From assembly GCF_000211835.1 (NCBI RefSeq), contig NZ_AEGR01000041.1, positions 1-53,988 on the forward strand: a stretch of DNA of 53,988 bases, written 5' to 3'. The notes under the pieces were generated by a model. That model was not told the DNA's origin, made no database searches, and saw only the letters and a program-made list of their open reading frames with translations. The position numbers and the translations under genes were made by a program. This stretch comes from Hylemonella gracilis ATCC 19624. Its GTDB lineage: Bacteria > Pseudomonadota > Gammaproteobacteria > Burkholderiales > Burkholderiaceae_C. Numbering within the stretch: position 1 is the stretch's first letter; each line of letters opens with the position of its first letter. Below, piece after piece: positions 25,975 through 33,927 of the stretch.

Positions 25975-26511
25975 TCAGCCCAGATAGGTCTCGGACTGGT
26001 ACTCGAAACGGCTGCCCTGCGCCAGCAACCAGTCCCGCACGGCCTCGGGCGCGTTCAGGTCCAGCAGGGCCAGACCGGTGGGCTGGGGCAGTCGGCTGGC
26101 GTCGTCTGTGGCGATGGCCACGACATAGGGATCGTCCGGATAACAGACGGGATGCGAGGTGTCGGCACGCCAGACTTCGACCTTCGGCAGGTCGCTGTGG
26201 CGAAAGCCCTCGACCAGCACCCAGTCCACCACTGGACTGAGTTCAGCCAGCAGATGGTGCACCTCGGGTTCGTGCTCACGTTCGTACTCGCGCATCAGGG
26301 CCAGGCGCCGGTCCGACGCCACCAAGACCTCGAACGCACCGGCTTGGCGATGCCGCCAGCTGTCCTTGCCCGGATGGTCGACGTCGAAACGATGGTGAGC
26401 GTGCTTGAGGACCGAGACGCGCAGACCCAAGGCCTTGAACGCGGGAATGAGCTGCTCCACCAGCGTGGTCTTGCCCGCGCCGGAGTAGCCCGCGAAAGCG
26501 ACCACCTTCAT
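25975..26511 (-). CDS. mobB: Molybdopterin-guanine dinucleotide biosynthesis adaptor MobB
   Basis: A GTP-binding accessory protein of molybdenum cofactor maturation, thought to help MobA deliver the guanine dinucleotide cofactor. The 178 residues begin MKVVAFAGYSGAGKTTLVEQL, with Walker A GYSGAGKTT; LKHAHHRFDVDHPGKDSWRHRQAGA and VDWVLVEGFRH are the other conserved blocks. The start at 26511 was chosen over a longer frame from 26535 because it puts the P-loop at the usual position. No mobA is in the window. Confidence 0.93.
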   Translation of the reverse strand: MKVVAFAGYSGAGKTTLVEQLIPAFKALGLRVSVLKHAHHRFDVDHPGKDSWRHRQAGAFEVLVASDRRLALMREYEREHEPEVHHLLAELSPVVDWVLVEGFRHSDLPKVEVWRADTSHPVCYPDDPYVVAIATDDASRLPQPTGLALLDLNAPEAVRDWLLAQGSRFEYQSETYLG

Positions 26512-26597
26512 GCGACGAAGCCTCCCGCATGCCACATGCTCAACACCTTGAATGCGTGGCGTTGGCGATTACACCCCGCCAAGTGCAGCGTTGATCC

Positions 26598-28043
26598 TCA
26601 GGCCACATGCCGGACGATGTAGTCCTTGACGGCCTGCACATCCTTGTCCAGCACGGTCACGCGCTTGGGCAGTTGCTCGATGCCTGCGAACTTCGCCGGA
26701 CGCTCTGGCTCGCGCCCCAAGGCTTCGACGAGGGTGTCGGCGAACTTGATGGGCAAGGCCGTTTCCAGCACGATCATGGGTTGACCGGCCTCACGGAATT
26801 GCCGGGCCACCTTCACGCCATCGGCCGTGTGCGGATCAATCATGAGCCCATGCTGTTCCCAGTTATCGCGGATGGTGCGCAAGCGGTCAGCGTGCGTGCT
26901 CTTGCCACTGACGAAACCGTACTTGGCTTTCGCAGCGGGGAACGCCGCGTCCTGGCTCAGATCGAAGGCGCCCGCCTTGTTCAACTGCTCGCCGAACAAG
27001 GCCCGGGTCTTCGCCCCATCACGGCCCAGGAGGTCGAAGATGAAGCGCTCGAAATTGGAAGCCTTGGAAATGTCCATCGAGGGGCTGGACGTCTCGTGCG
27101 TGTCAGCGCTGCCGCGCACGCGGTAGACACCGGTGCGGAAGAACTCGTCGAGCACGTCGTTCTCGTTCGTGGCCACCACCAACTTGGCAATCGGCAAGCC
27201 CATCATGCGCGCCACATGGCCCGCGCAGACATTGCCGAAGTTGCCGCTGGGCACGGTGAAACTCACCTTTTCCGACTCATTCTTCGCCGATTGAAAATAA
27301 CCCGCGAAGTAGTACACGACCTGGGCCAGCAACCGCGCCCAGTTGATGGAATTGACCGTGCCGATCTTGTACTTGCGCTTGAAGTCCAGGTCGTTGCTGA
27401 CCGCCTTCACGATGTCCTGGCAGTCGTCGAACACACCCTGGATGGCCAGGTTGTGGATGTTCGCGTCCTGCAGGCTGAACATCTGGGCCTGCTGGAAGGG
27501 GCTCATGCGCCCGTGCGGGCTGGTCATGAACACGTTCACACCCTTCTTGCCGCGCATGGCGTACTCGGCCGCGCTGCCCGTGTCGCCACTGGTCGCGCCC
27601 AGGATGTTCAGTTGCTCGCCCCGGCCACCGTTCCTGCGCGCCAGTTCGTACTCGAACAAGTTGCCCAGGAGTTGCATCGCCATGTCCTTGAAGGCCAGCG
27701 TGGGCCCGTTGGACAGGGCCTCGAGCCACAGGCCGTCTTCGACATGGCGCAGCGGCACGATCTCGCCGGTGCCGAAGACCTCGGCGGTGTAGGTCTTGCG
27801 GCAAATGGCGCGCAAGTCCTCGGCCGGAATGTCGTCGATGTAGAGCGAGAGGATCTCGAACGCCAGGTCGGCATAGCCCTGCGGGCTGCGGTGGTAGAGG
27901 TCGCGCCACCGCGCCAGCGTGGCCGCGTCCACGCGCGGGTAAGTCTCGGGCAAGTACAGGCCACCGTCAGGCGCCAAGCCTTCGAGCAGGATGTCGCAAA
28001 AGCGCTTGTTCGCGGCTTCGCCGCGCGTGCTCAGGTACTTCAT
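26598..28043 (-). CDS. thrC: Threonine synthase
   Basis: A PLP enzyme converting O-phosphohomoserine to threonine. The 481-residue product begins MKYLSTRGEA, has the PLP lysine in PTLAFKDMAMQ, the ATSGDTGSAAEYA phosphate loop, and FTVPSGNFGN. It belongs to the longer (type 1, about 460-480 residue) class. Its ATG shares one base with the hom stop, so hom-thrC are translationally coupled. Gene order alaA-hom-thrC followed by molybdopterin genes is common in Burkholderiales. Confidence 0.97.
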   Translation of the reverse strand: MKYLSTRGEAANKRFCDILLEGLAPDGGLYLPETYPRVDAATLARWRDLYHRSPQGYADLAFEILSLYIDDIPAEDLRAICRKTYTAEVFGTGEIVPLRHVEDGLWLEALSNGPTLAFKDMAMQLLGNLFEYELARRNGGRGEQLNILGATSGDTGSAAEYAMRGKKGVNVFMTSPHGRMSPFQQAQMFSLQDANIHNLAIQGVFDDCQDIVKAVSNDLDFKRKYKIGTVNSINWARLLAQVVYYFAGYFQSAKNESEKVSFTVPSGNFGNVCAGHVARMMGLPIAKLVVATNENDVLDEFFRTGVYRVRGSADTHETSSPSMDISKASNFERFIFDLLGRDGAKTRALFGEQLNKAGAFDLSQDAAFPAAKAKYGFVSGKSTHADRLRTIRDNWEQHGLMIDPHTADGVKVARQFREAGQPMIVLETALPIKFADTLVEALGREPERPAKFAGIEQLPKRVTVLDKDVQAVKDYIVRHVA

Positions 28044-29416
28044 CAGGCCAGCTCCTCCTTGCGGATGCGAACGATGGGCGCCAGCACGGTCGGCAAGGCC
28101 TGAAGCTTGGCCAGCACTCCGTTCATTGTGCCTTCGCGCGCCTCGTGCGTGAGCATGATCAGATCGGTCTGCGGCACACCCTGAACGCCCTCGCCGCCCA
28201 CCTCATCGGCCTCGCGCTGCAGCAAGGCATCGATGCTGATGTCCGCGTCGGCCAGGATGCGGGTGACCTGGGCCAACACGCCGGCTTGGTCGGCGACGCG
28301 CAAGCGCAGGTAATAACTCGTCACCACCTCGCTCATGGGCAGCACGGGCAGATTGCTCAGGGAGTCCGGCTGGAAGGCCAGGTAGGGCACATGGTGTTGC
28401 GGGTCGGCGGCGCGCAGGCGCACGATGTCGACCAGATCGGCCACCACCGCGCTGGCCGTGGGCTCGGCGCCCGCGCCCTTGCCGTAGTAGAGCGTGGTGC
28501 CCACCGCGTCGCCGTTGACCACGACGGCGTTCATCGCGCCCTCCACGTTGGCGATCAAGCGCTTGGCGGGAATCAGGGTCGGGTGCACGCGCAACTCAAT
28601 GCCGCCCGTCGGTTTGCCGGATGCATCCGGATGGTCCGTGCGCTTGCTGATGCCCAGCAGCTTGATGCGGTAGCCCAGTTGCTCGGCATAGCGGATGTCC
28701 TGCGCCGCGAGCTGGGTGATGCCCTCGGTGTAGGCCTTGTCGAACTGAACAGGGATGCCGTAGGCGATGGCGGCCATGATGGTGGCCTTGTGCGCGGCGT
28801 CGATGCCCTCGATGTCGAAGGTCGGGTCGGCCTCGGCATAACCCAGTCGCTGTGCCTCCTGAAGCACGGCGTCGAAGTCCAGGCCCTTGTCGCGCATCTC
28901 GGAGAGGATGAAGTTGGTCGTGCCGTTGATGATGCCGGCGATCCACTGGATGCGGTTGGCCGTCAGGCCCTCGCGCAAGGCCTTGATGATGGGAATGCCG
29001 CCAGCGACCGCGGCCTCGAAGGCCACGATCACACCCTGAGCGCGGGCCGCGGCGAAGATTTCCGCGCCGTGCACGGCCAGCAGGGCCTTGTTCGCCGTGA
29101 CCACGTGCTTGCCCGCGGCGATGGCTTCCAACACCAGGGTTCGTGCCGTGTCGTACCCCCCGATGAGCTCGACCACGATGTCGATCTGAGGATCGCGAAT
29201 GAGCTCGCGCGCGTCGGCCGTGACCTTGACGCCCGCGCCGACTGGCGACGCGGCCACGATGGCTTGGGCGCGCGCCAGATTGCGCGCCGCGACGGCGCGC
29301 ACCTCAATGCCCACGCCCGCGCGGCGGCGGATCTCCTCCTGGTTGCGCTGCAATACCTGGAACACGCCCGTGCCCACCGTGCCAATGCCCAGCAGACCTA
29401 CTTGGATAGCTTTCAT
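28043..29416 (-). CDS. hom: Homoserine dehydrogenase
   Basis: Reduces aspartate semialdehyde to homoserine, the branch toward threonine and methionine. The 457 residues have an N-terminal Rossmann motif GLLGIGTVGTGVF, the catalytic-region NGTTNFILSEM and YAEADPTFDIEGIDAAHKATI blocks, and a C-terminal ACT domain (YYLRLRVADQAGVLAQVTRIL, about residues 363 onward), which implies allosteric feedback, typically by threonine. It is not fused to an aspartokinase. It precedes thrC with a one-base overlap and follows alaA by 45 bases. Confidence 0.97.
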   Translation of the reverse strand: MKAIQVGLLGIGTVGTGVFQVLQRNQEEIRRRAGVGIEVRAVAARNLARAQAIVAASPVGAGVKVTADARELIRDPQIDIVVELIGGYDTARTLVLEAIAAGKHVVTANKALLAVHGAEIFAAARAQGVIVAFEAAVAGGIPIIKALREGLTANRIQWIAGIINGTTNFILSEMRDKGLDFDAVLQEAQRLGYAEADPTFDIEGIDAAHKATIMAAIAYGIPVQFDKAYTEGITQLAAQDIRYAEQLGYRIKLLGISKRTDHPDASGKPTGGIELRVHPTLIPAKRLIANVEGAMNAVVVNGDAVGTTLYYGKGAGAEPTASAVVADLVDIVRLRAADPQHHVPYLAFQPDSLSNLPVLPMSEVVTSYYLRLRVADQAGVLAQVTRILADADISIDALLQREADEVGGEGVQGVPQTDLIMLTHEAREGTMNGVLAKLQALPTVLAPIVRIRKEELA

Positions 29417-29461
29417 GTGTGACCGTGAAATCGAAAAATGAGATGCGGTAGCGCGGGCGGA

Positions 29462-30697
29462 TCACGCCGTACCATGGCGGCGGCGCCAGTCCTCGAGGAA
29501 CCTGGCCAGGCGACCGATGGCCTCGCGCAGGTCGTCCTCGTGCGGCAAGAAGACGATGCGGAAGTGCTGGTTGTCTGGGTAGTTGAAGCCCGAGCCCTGC
29601 ACCAGCATCACGCGCGTGGCGCGCAACACTTCCATGAAGAACTGGCGGTCATCCTCGATCGGGTACAGCGCCGGATCAAGCCGAGGGAACATGTAGAGCG
29701 CGGCCTTGGGCTTGACGCAAGTGACGCCGGGAATCGCGGTGATCAGCTCATAGGCCAAATCGCGCTGGCGGCGCAGGCGCCCGCCTTCCTTCACCAGATC
29801 CTGGATGCTTTGGTAGCCGCCCAGCGCAGTCTGGATGGCGTACTGGCCCGGCACGTTGGAACCGAGCTTGATGTTGGCCAGCATGTTGAGGCCTTCGATG
29901 TAATCCTTGGCCGCCGCCTTGTCGCCCGAAACCACCATCCAGCCCGCGCGGTAGCCGCAAGCGCGGTAGGCCTTGGACAGGGAGTTGAAGGTCAGGGTCA
30001 GTACGTCCGTGGACAGGCTGGCCAGCGCCGTGTGCGATACGCCGTCGTAGAGCACCTTGTCGTAAACCTCGTCGGCCATCAGCACCAGACAGTGCTCGCG
30101 CGCGATCTGCACCAGGCCCTTGAGCAACTCCAGGCTGTAGAGCGCCCCGGTGGGGTTGTTGGGATTGATCACGACCAGCCCCTTGGTACGCGGGGTGATC
30201 TTGCGGCGGATGTCGTCCAGATTGGGCATCCAGCCGTTGGTTTCATCGCAGAGGTAGTGCACGGGCTTGCCTCCGGACAGGCTGGCCACGGCGGTCCAAA
30301 GCGGGTAGTCGGGCGCGGGGACCAGCAGCTCATCGCCATCGTCCAGCAAGGCATTGGTCGCCATCGTGATCAGGTCGCTCGCACCGTTGCCCAGGTAGAT
30401 GTCATCCAGCGTCACGCCGACGATGCCCTGCTGCTGCGTGTAGTGCATCACCGCCTTGCGCGCGGCGAAGATGCCCTTGCTGTCCGAATAACCCGCCGAA
30501 TTGGGCAGGTTGCGGATCATGTCCTGCTGGATTTCCTCCGGCGCGTCGAAGCCGAAGGGCGCGAGGTTGCCGATGTTCAGCTTGATGATCTTCTGGCCCT
30601 CGTCCTCCATCTGCTTGGCCGCGTCCACGATGGGACCGCGCACGTCGTAAAGCACATTGGCCAACTTGGCCGACTTCCGGTGGAGACGTTGACTCAT
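29462..30697 (-). CDS. alaA: Pyridoxal phosphate-dependent aminotransferase, AlaA type
   Basis: A class I aminotransferase closely resembling E. coli AlaA, which makes alanine from pyruvate and glutamate. The 411 residues begin MSQRLHRKSAKLANVLYD and show RGPIVDAAKQME, LNIGNLAPFGFDAPEEI, VPAPDYPLWTA, VVINPNNPTGALYS, ADEVYDKVLYDG, and the PLP lysine in NSLSKAYRACGYRAGWM. The start at 30697 was preferred over a longer frame from 30778, whose extra 27 residues look like leader sequence. It heads the alaA-hom-thrC row and is divergent from the Mth938-like gene. Confidence 0.92.
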   Translation of the reverse strand: MSQRLHRKSAKLANVLYDVRGPIVDAAKQMEDEGQKIIKLNIGNLAPFGFDAPEEIQQDMIRNLPNSAGYSDSKGIFAARKAVMHYTQQQGIVGVTLDDIYLGNGASDLITMATNALLDDGDELLVPAPDYPLWTAVASLSGGKPVHYLCDETNGWMPNLDDIRRKITPRTKGLVVINPNNPTGALYSLELLKGLVQIAREHCLVLMADEVYDKVLYDGVSHTALASLSTDVLTLTFNSLSKAYRACGYRAGWMVVSGDKAAAKDYIEGLNMLANIKLGSNVPGQYAIQTALGGYQSIQDLVKEGGRLRRQRDLAYELITAIPGVTCVKPKAALYMFPRLDPALYPIEDDRQFFMEVLRATRVMLVQGSGFNYPDNQHFRIVFLPHEDDLREAIGRLARFLEDWRRRHGTA

Positions 30698-30742
30698 GGC
30701 TGCGGGAATGACCTTGTAAGAGGGAAATGGCGAGACGAAACC

Positions 30743-30748
30743 TATAAT
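30743..30748 (+). promoter_or_regulatory. Probable -10 element of the Mth938-like gene
   Basis: A perfect TATAAT 47 bases before the start codon. No good -35 lies at 16-18 bases, so confidence is limited. Confidence 0.45.
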
Positions 30749-30795
30749 TTGACCACAGTTCCCCCTGGCTTTCGGCATAGAAAGCCGTAGCGCTC

Positions 30796-31227
30796 ATGAA
30801 ACTCCACGCCGACTCCTCCACCACGCAAACGATCCGCGGCCACGGCCCAGGCTGGATTACCGTGGAGTCCGGCGGTCAGACGACGCGATACAGCAACAGC
30901 TTGGTGCTCGGCTCGGGAGGTCTTTGCAGGCCGTGGGACGAGCCCTCCGCCATCAGTCACTTCGAGGATCTGCAGGACGGACATTTCACCTGGCTGGCTC
31001 AGGCCGAAGCCACTCGCCCCGAGCTGGTCTTGTTCGGCAGTGGTCTGCGCCTGCGATTCCCTCGTCCACCGTGGCTGCGCAGCCTGGCCGATCTCGGCAT
31101 TGGCGTGGAAACCATGGATACGGCGGCAGCTTGCAGAACCTACAACATTCTGGCCGGCGAGGGACGCCACGTGCTCGCCGCCCTGGTGCTGGAATCTCCT
31201 GTGGTCGCCGCGCACTCCGCGGCGTGA
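30796..31227 (+). CDS. Mth938-like domain protein (DUF498)
   Basis: A 143-residue protein with the Mth938 fold pattern: a short N-terminal strand region, ITVESGGQTTRYSNSLVLG, PELVLFGSGLRLRFPRPPWLRSL, GIGVETMDTAAACRTYNILAGEGRHVLAALVLE. The family includes bacterial and archaeal proteins and the mitochondrial complex I assembly factor NDUFAF3, so a chaperone-like role is possible but unproven in bacteria. It is divergent from alaA, an arrangement usual in related genomes. Confidence 0.88.
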   Translation: MKLHADSSTTQTIRGHGPGWITVESGGQTTRYSNSLVLGSGGLCRPWDEPSAISHFEDLQDGHFTWLAQAEATRPELVLFGSGLRLRFPRPPWLRSLADLGIGVETMDTAAACRTYNILAGEGRHVLAALVLESPVVAAHSAA

Positions 31228-31502
31228 GCTGGGGCCAAAGGAACCGGTCAAATCCCGGCACCCACGCATCCCCCGTTTCGTGCCGACCTGCGTACATTCG
31301 CACGAGTGCGGTGAACATTGAGACGGCAATACCCAGAGGGCAGTCCCCCAATCGAGGTTTAGGAGTAAAATAACTCTTTCGAGCCGGGCTATCCGATGCC
31401 ATCCATGCCGCACTCGTCGCACGCGGCGAGCCTTTGCTTGATGGCCCATTCCGGCCTCCGCCAACGACATTTGCTGTCACACACGACAAGAGTAAGAGAC
31501 CC

Positions 31503-32012
31503 ATGGCGATTGTTGTCAACAAACCCCTTCCGGAATTCGAAGCCAACGCCACTGGTGGCACCAAGGTCACCAACACCTCGCACATCGGTCAGACGCTGGT
31601 GCTGTATTTCTACCCCAAGGACAACACCCCGGGCTGCACCACCGAAGCCATGCAGTTCCGCGACAAATACAAGGATTTCGTGAAGGCTGGCGCCATCGTG
31701 TTCGGCGTTTCGCGCGACAACATGAAGTCACATGACGACTTCAAGACCAAGCTGGAATTGCCCTTTGAACTGATCGCCGACACCGAAGAGAAAATGTGCC
31801 ACATGTTCGGCGTGGTCAAGAATAAGATCATGTACGGCAAGAAGGTCAAGGGCATTGAGCGCAGCACCTTCCTGATTGGTCCAGACGGCCTGCTCAAGCA
31901 AGAGTGGCGCGGCCTCAAGGTACCCGGTCATGTGGACGAGGTGCTGAAGGTTGCCAAGGCACTGAAAAAGAAGCCCGCGACCGAAAAAGCCAGTCCCGAG
32001 GCAACCGCCTGA
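31503..32012 (+). CDS. bcp: Thioredoxin-dependent peroxiredoxin, BCP/PrxQ type
   Basis: A 169-residue thiol peroxidase that reduces hydrogen peroxide and organic hydroperoxides in the cytoplasm. The start at 31503 gives MAIVVNKPLPEFEA; upstream frame to 31434 is leader. The peroxidatic cysteine is in YPKDNTPGCTTEA. The resolving cysteine that many BCPs carry five residues later is absent (Met there); another Cys in EEKMCHMF lies far along the chain, so this may work as a one-Cys enzyme. The last 20 residues are Lys/Ala/Glu-rich. A TAAAAT at 31366 may be its -10. A hairpin with T-run follows at 32133. Confidence 0.93.
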   Translation: MAIVVNKPLPEFEANATGGTKVTNTSHIGQTLVLYFYPKDNTPGCTTEAMQFRDKYKDFVKAGAIVFGVSRDNMKSHDDFKTKLELPFELIADTEEKMCHMFGVVKNKIMYGKKVKGIERSTFLIGPDGLLKQEWRGLKVPGHVDEVLKVAKALKKKPATEKASPEATA

Positions 32013-32094
32013 TTTGCGTTGGGCGCGCGAGATTGATGTTTCGAAGCAACGCTCCAGGGTTTACATCCGCGCCAATCCTGCATAGCATGGGCTC

Positions 32095-32175
32095 ATGCTG
32101 ACGCAGATCGCATCTGACTCGTCCTCTCCACCAAGCCGCCCGGGCTTTCAAGTCGGGCGGCTTTTTTGTTGCTGA
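32095..32175 (+). CDS. Possible 26-codon upstream ORF of phoH
   Basis: An ATG at 32095 opens a frame that runs through the terminator hairpin and ends with TGA three bases before the phoH ATG, in the same frame as phoH. A TTTACA-17-TAGCAT promoter (32060-32088) would place the transcription start at about this ATG. It has no Shine-Dalgarno and the peptide has no known motif. It could couple translation to terminator readthrough, or be chance. Confidence 0.3.
   Translation: MLTQIASDSSSPPSRPGFQVGRLFCC
32133..32167 (+). terminator. Terminator-like hairpin just before phoH
   Basis: A 10-bp stem AAGCCGCCCG/CGGGCGGCTT, 11-base loop, then six Ts including the last two of the stem. It ends only 11 bases before the phoH start codon, so it either terminates bcp or attenuates phoH. 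Confidence 0.85.
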
Positions 32176-32178
32176 TCC

Positions 32179-33879
32179 ATGCCCCTGCCTCCTGCACCGA
32201 CCAAACGCGCCACCCTGCTCTCCCCCGAAGCTTTTGACGCCCCCGCGCGCGGCAAACCCCGCGGCAACCGAAAAACAACTGCGACGCTGGATCAAGCTGC
32301 GCATGACGGCAAACTGGCCCGCGATCTGATCGAGGACGGTGGCGGCAACGTCACGGCGCCGCCCCCGATCTCCTCCACCTCGCTTCGATCGCCCTCCGCC
32401 GCGACACAGCCCGCCTCCGTTCAACCGGTGCTCTCTGTGGTTCGCAACGATGGCAAGCCACGCGCACGCAAGAATGGCAAGGCCACGACCGGTCCGGGCA
32501 AGCTGTTTGTGCTCGACACGAACGTCCTGCTGCACGACCCCATGTGCCTGTTCCGTTTCGAGGAACACGACATCTTCCTGCCGATGATCGTGCTGGAAGA
32601 ATTGGACGGCCACAAGAAAGGCATGACGGAAGTGGCGCGCAACGCGCGCCAGACCAGCCGCACGCTTGACGCCCTGGCAGGCGCTCAGGGGGCGGACATT
32701 GCATCCGGCCTCAAACTGGATAGCACCGGCCACCAGGAAGCCGGCGGCAAGCTGTTCTTCCAGACCCAGCCTCTCAACTACGAGCTGCCGACCAGCCTGC
32801 CGCAGGGCAAGGCGGACAACCAAATTCTTGGCGTGGTGGAAGCGTTACGCCAACTTCATGCGCCTCGTGAAGTCGTGCTGGTGTCCAAGGACATCAACAT
32901 GCGGGTCAAGGCCCGCGCACTGAGTTTGGCGACCGACGACTACCAGAACGACAAGACGCTCGAAGACGGCGACCTGCTTTATTCCGGCATGTTGGCCCTG
33001 CCTCAGGATTTCTGGACCACCGAGGGCCAGAGCGTGGAAAGTTGGCAACAGGGCCAGCACACCTATTACCGCATCACCGGACCCTTGGTGCCCAGCCTGC
33101 TGATCAACCAGTTCGTTTATTTTGAGGCGCCAGGCGAACCCAGCTTGTACGCCCGCGTGACCGAAATTCGCGGCAAGAGCGCCGTGCTCAAGACGCTTAA
33201 GGACTACACCCATCTGAAAAACGCGGTCTGGGGCATCACCACACGCAATCGTGAGCAAAACTTCGCGATGAACCTGCTGATGGACCCAGAGGTCGATTTC
33301 GTCACGCTCACCGGCACGGCCGGCACGGGCAAAACCTTGATGGCCCTGGCCGCCGGCCTGACGCAGGTGCTCGACGACCGACGCTACAGCGAGATCATCG
33401 TCACCCGCGCCACCGTCAGCGTGGGCGAAGACATCGGTTTCCTGCCCGGCACCGAGGAAGAAAAAATGGGGCCCTGGATGGGAGCGCTGGACGACAACCT
33501 CGAAGTTCTGTCCAAGACCGACACTGGCGCGGGTGAATGGGGCCGTGCGGCCACGGCGGACCTCATCCGCAGCCGCATCAAGATCAAGAGCATGAACTTC
33601 ATGCGTGGGCGCACCTTCCTGAACAAGTACCTCGTCATCGACGAGGCGCAGAACCTGACTCCGAAACAGATGAAGACACTCATCACCCGCGCGGGGCCGG
33701 GCACCAAGATCATCTGCATGGGCAATCTGGCGCAGATCGACACGCCCTACCTGACCGAAGGCTCGTCGGGCCTGACCTTCGTCGTCGACAAGTTCAAGGA
33801 CTGGCCTCACAGCGGACACATCACCCTGGCGCGCGGCGAACGCTCTCGCCTGGCTGATTTCGCGAGCGAAGTGCTTTGA
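32179..33879 (+). CDS. phoH: PhoH family protein with N-terminal PIN domain
   Basis: A 566-residue PIN-PhoH (PhoH2/YlaK-type) protein that couples a PIN ribonuclease domain to a PhoH ATPase and is expected to act as an RNA helicase/ribonuclease. Residues 1-105 are Pro/Ala-rich and probably disordered; the PIN domain starts at GKLFVLDTNVLLHDP with acidic residues at LDTN and LEELDGHKKG and at LVSKDINMR; the ATPase has Walker A TGTAGTGKTLMA and Walker B YLVIDEAQNLTPKQMK. No Shine-Dalgarno precedes the ATG; the upstream bases are the T-run of a terminator. No later Met lies before the PIN domain. Confidence 0.92.
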   Translation: MPLPPAPTKRATLLSPEAFDAPARGKPRGNRKTTATLDQAAHDGKLARDLIEDGGGNVTAPPPISSTSLRSPSAATQPASVQPVLSVVRNDGKPRARKNGKATTGPGKLFVLDTNVLLHDPMCLFRFEEHDIFLPMIVLEELDGHKKGMTEVARNARQTSRTLDALAGAQGADIASGLKLDSTGHQEAGGKLFFQTQPLNYELPTSLPQGKADNQILGVVEALRQLHAPREVVLVSKDINMRVKARALSLATDDYQNDKTLEDGDLLYSGMLALPQDFWTTEGQSVESWQQGQHTYYRITGPLVPSLLINQFVYFEAPGEPSLYARVTEIRGKSAVLKTLKDYTHLKNAVWGITTRNREQNFAMNLLMDPEVDFVTLTGTAGTGKTLMALAAGLTQVLDDRRYSEIIVTRATVSVGEDIGFLPGTEEEKMGPWMGALDDNLEVLSKTDTGAGEWGRAATADLIRSRIKIKSMNFMRGRTFLNKYLVIDEAQNLTPKQMKTLITRAGPGTKIICMGNLAQIDTPYLTEGSSGLTFVVDKFKDWPHSGHITLARGERSRLADFASEVL

Positions 33880-33898
33880 AGACTTGAGGTGCACCGGC

Positions 33899-33918
33899 GG
33901 CATCGCGCGCGCGATGCC
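33899..33918. terminator. 20-bp perfect palindrome between convergent phoH and dnaB
   Basis: GGCATCGCGCGCGCGATGCC is fully self-complementary and lies between the two stop codons. It would form a hairpin with almost no loop or an inter-strand cruciform; there is no T-run, so its role as a terminator is weak. Confidence 0.45.
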
Positions 33919-33927
33919 GGCCGTGGC

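Noticed and set aside
30698-30778. Longer N-terminus for AlaA
   Set aside because: The 27 extra residues read like leader sequence and overlap the divergent promoter; relatives begin at MSQRLHRK-like sequence.
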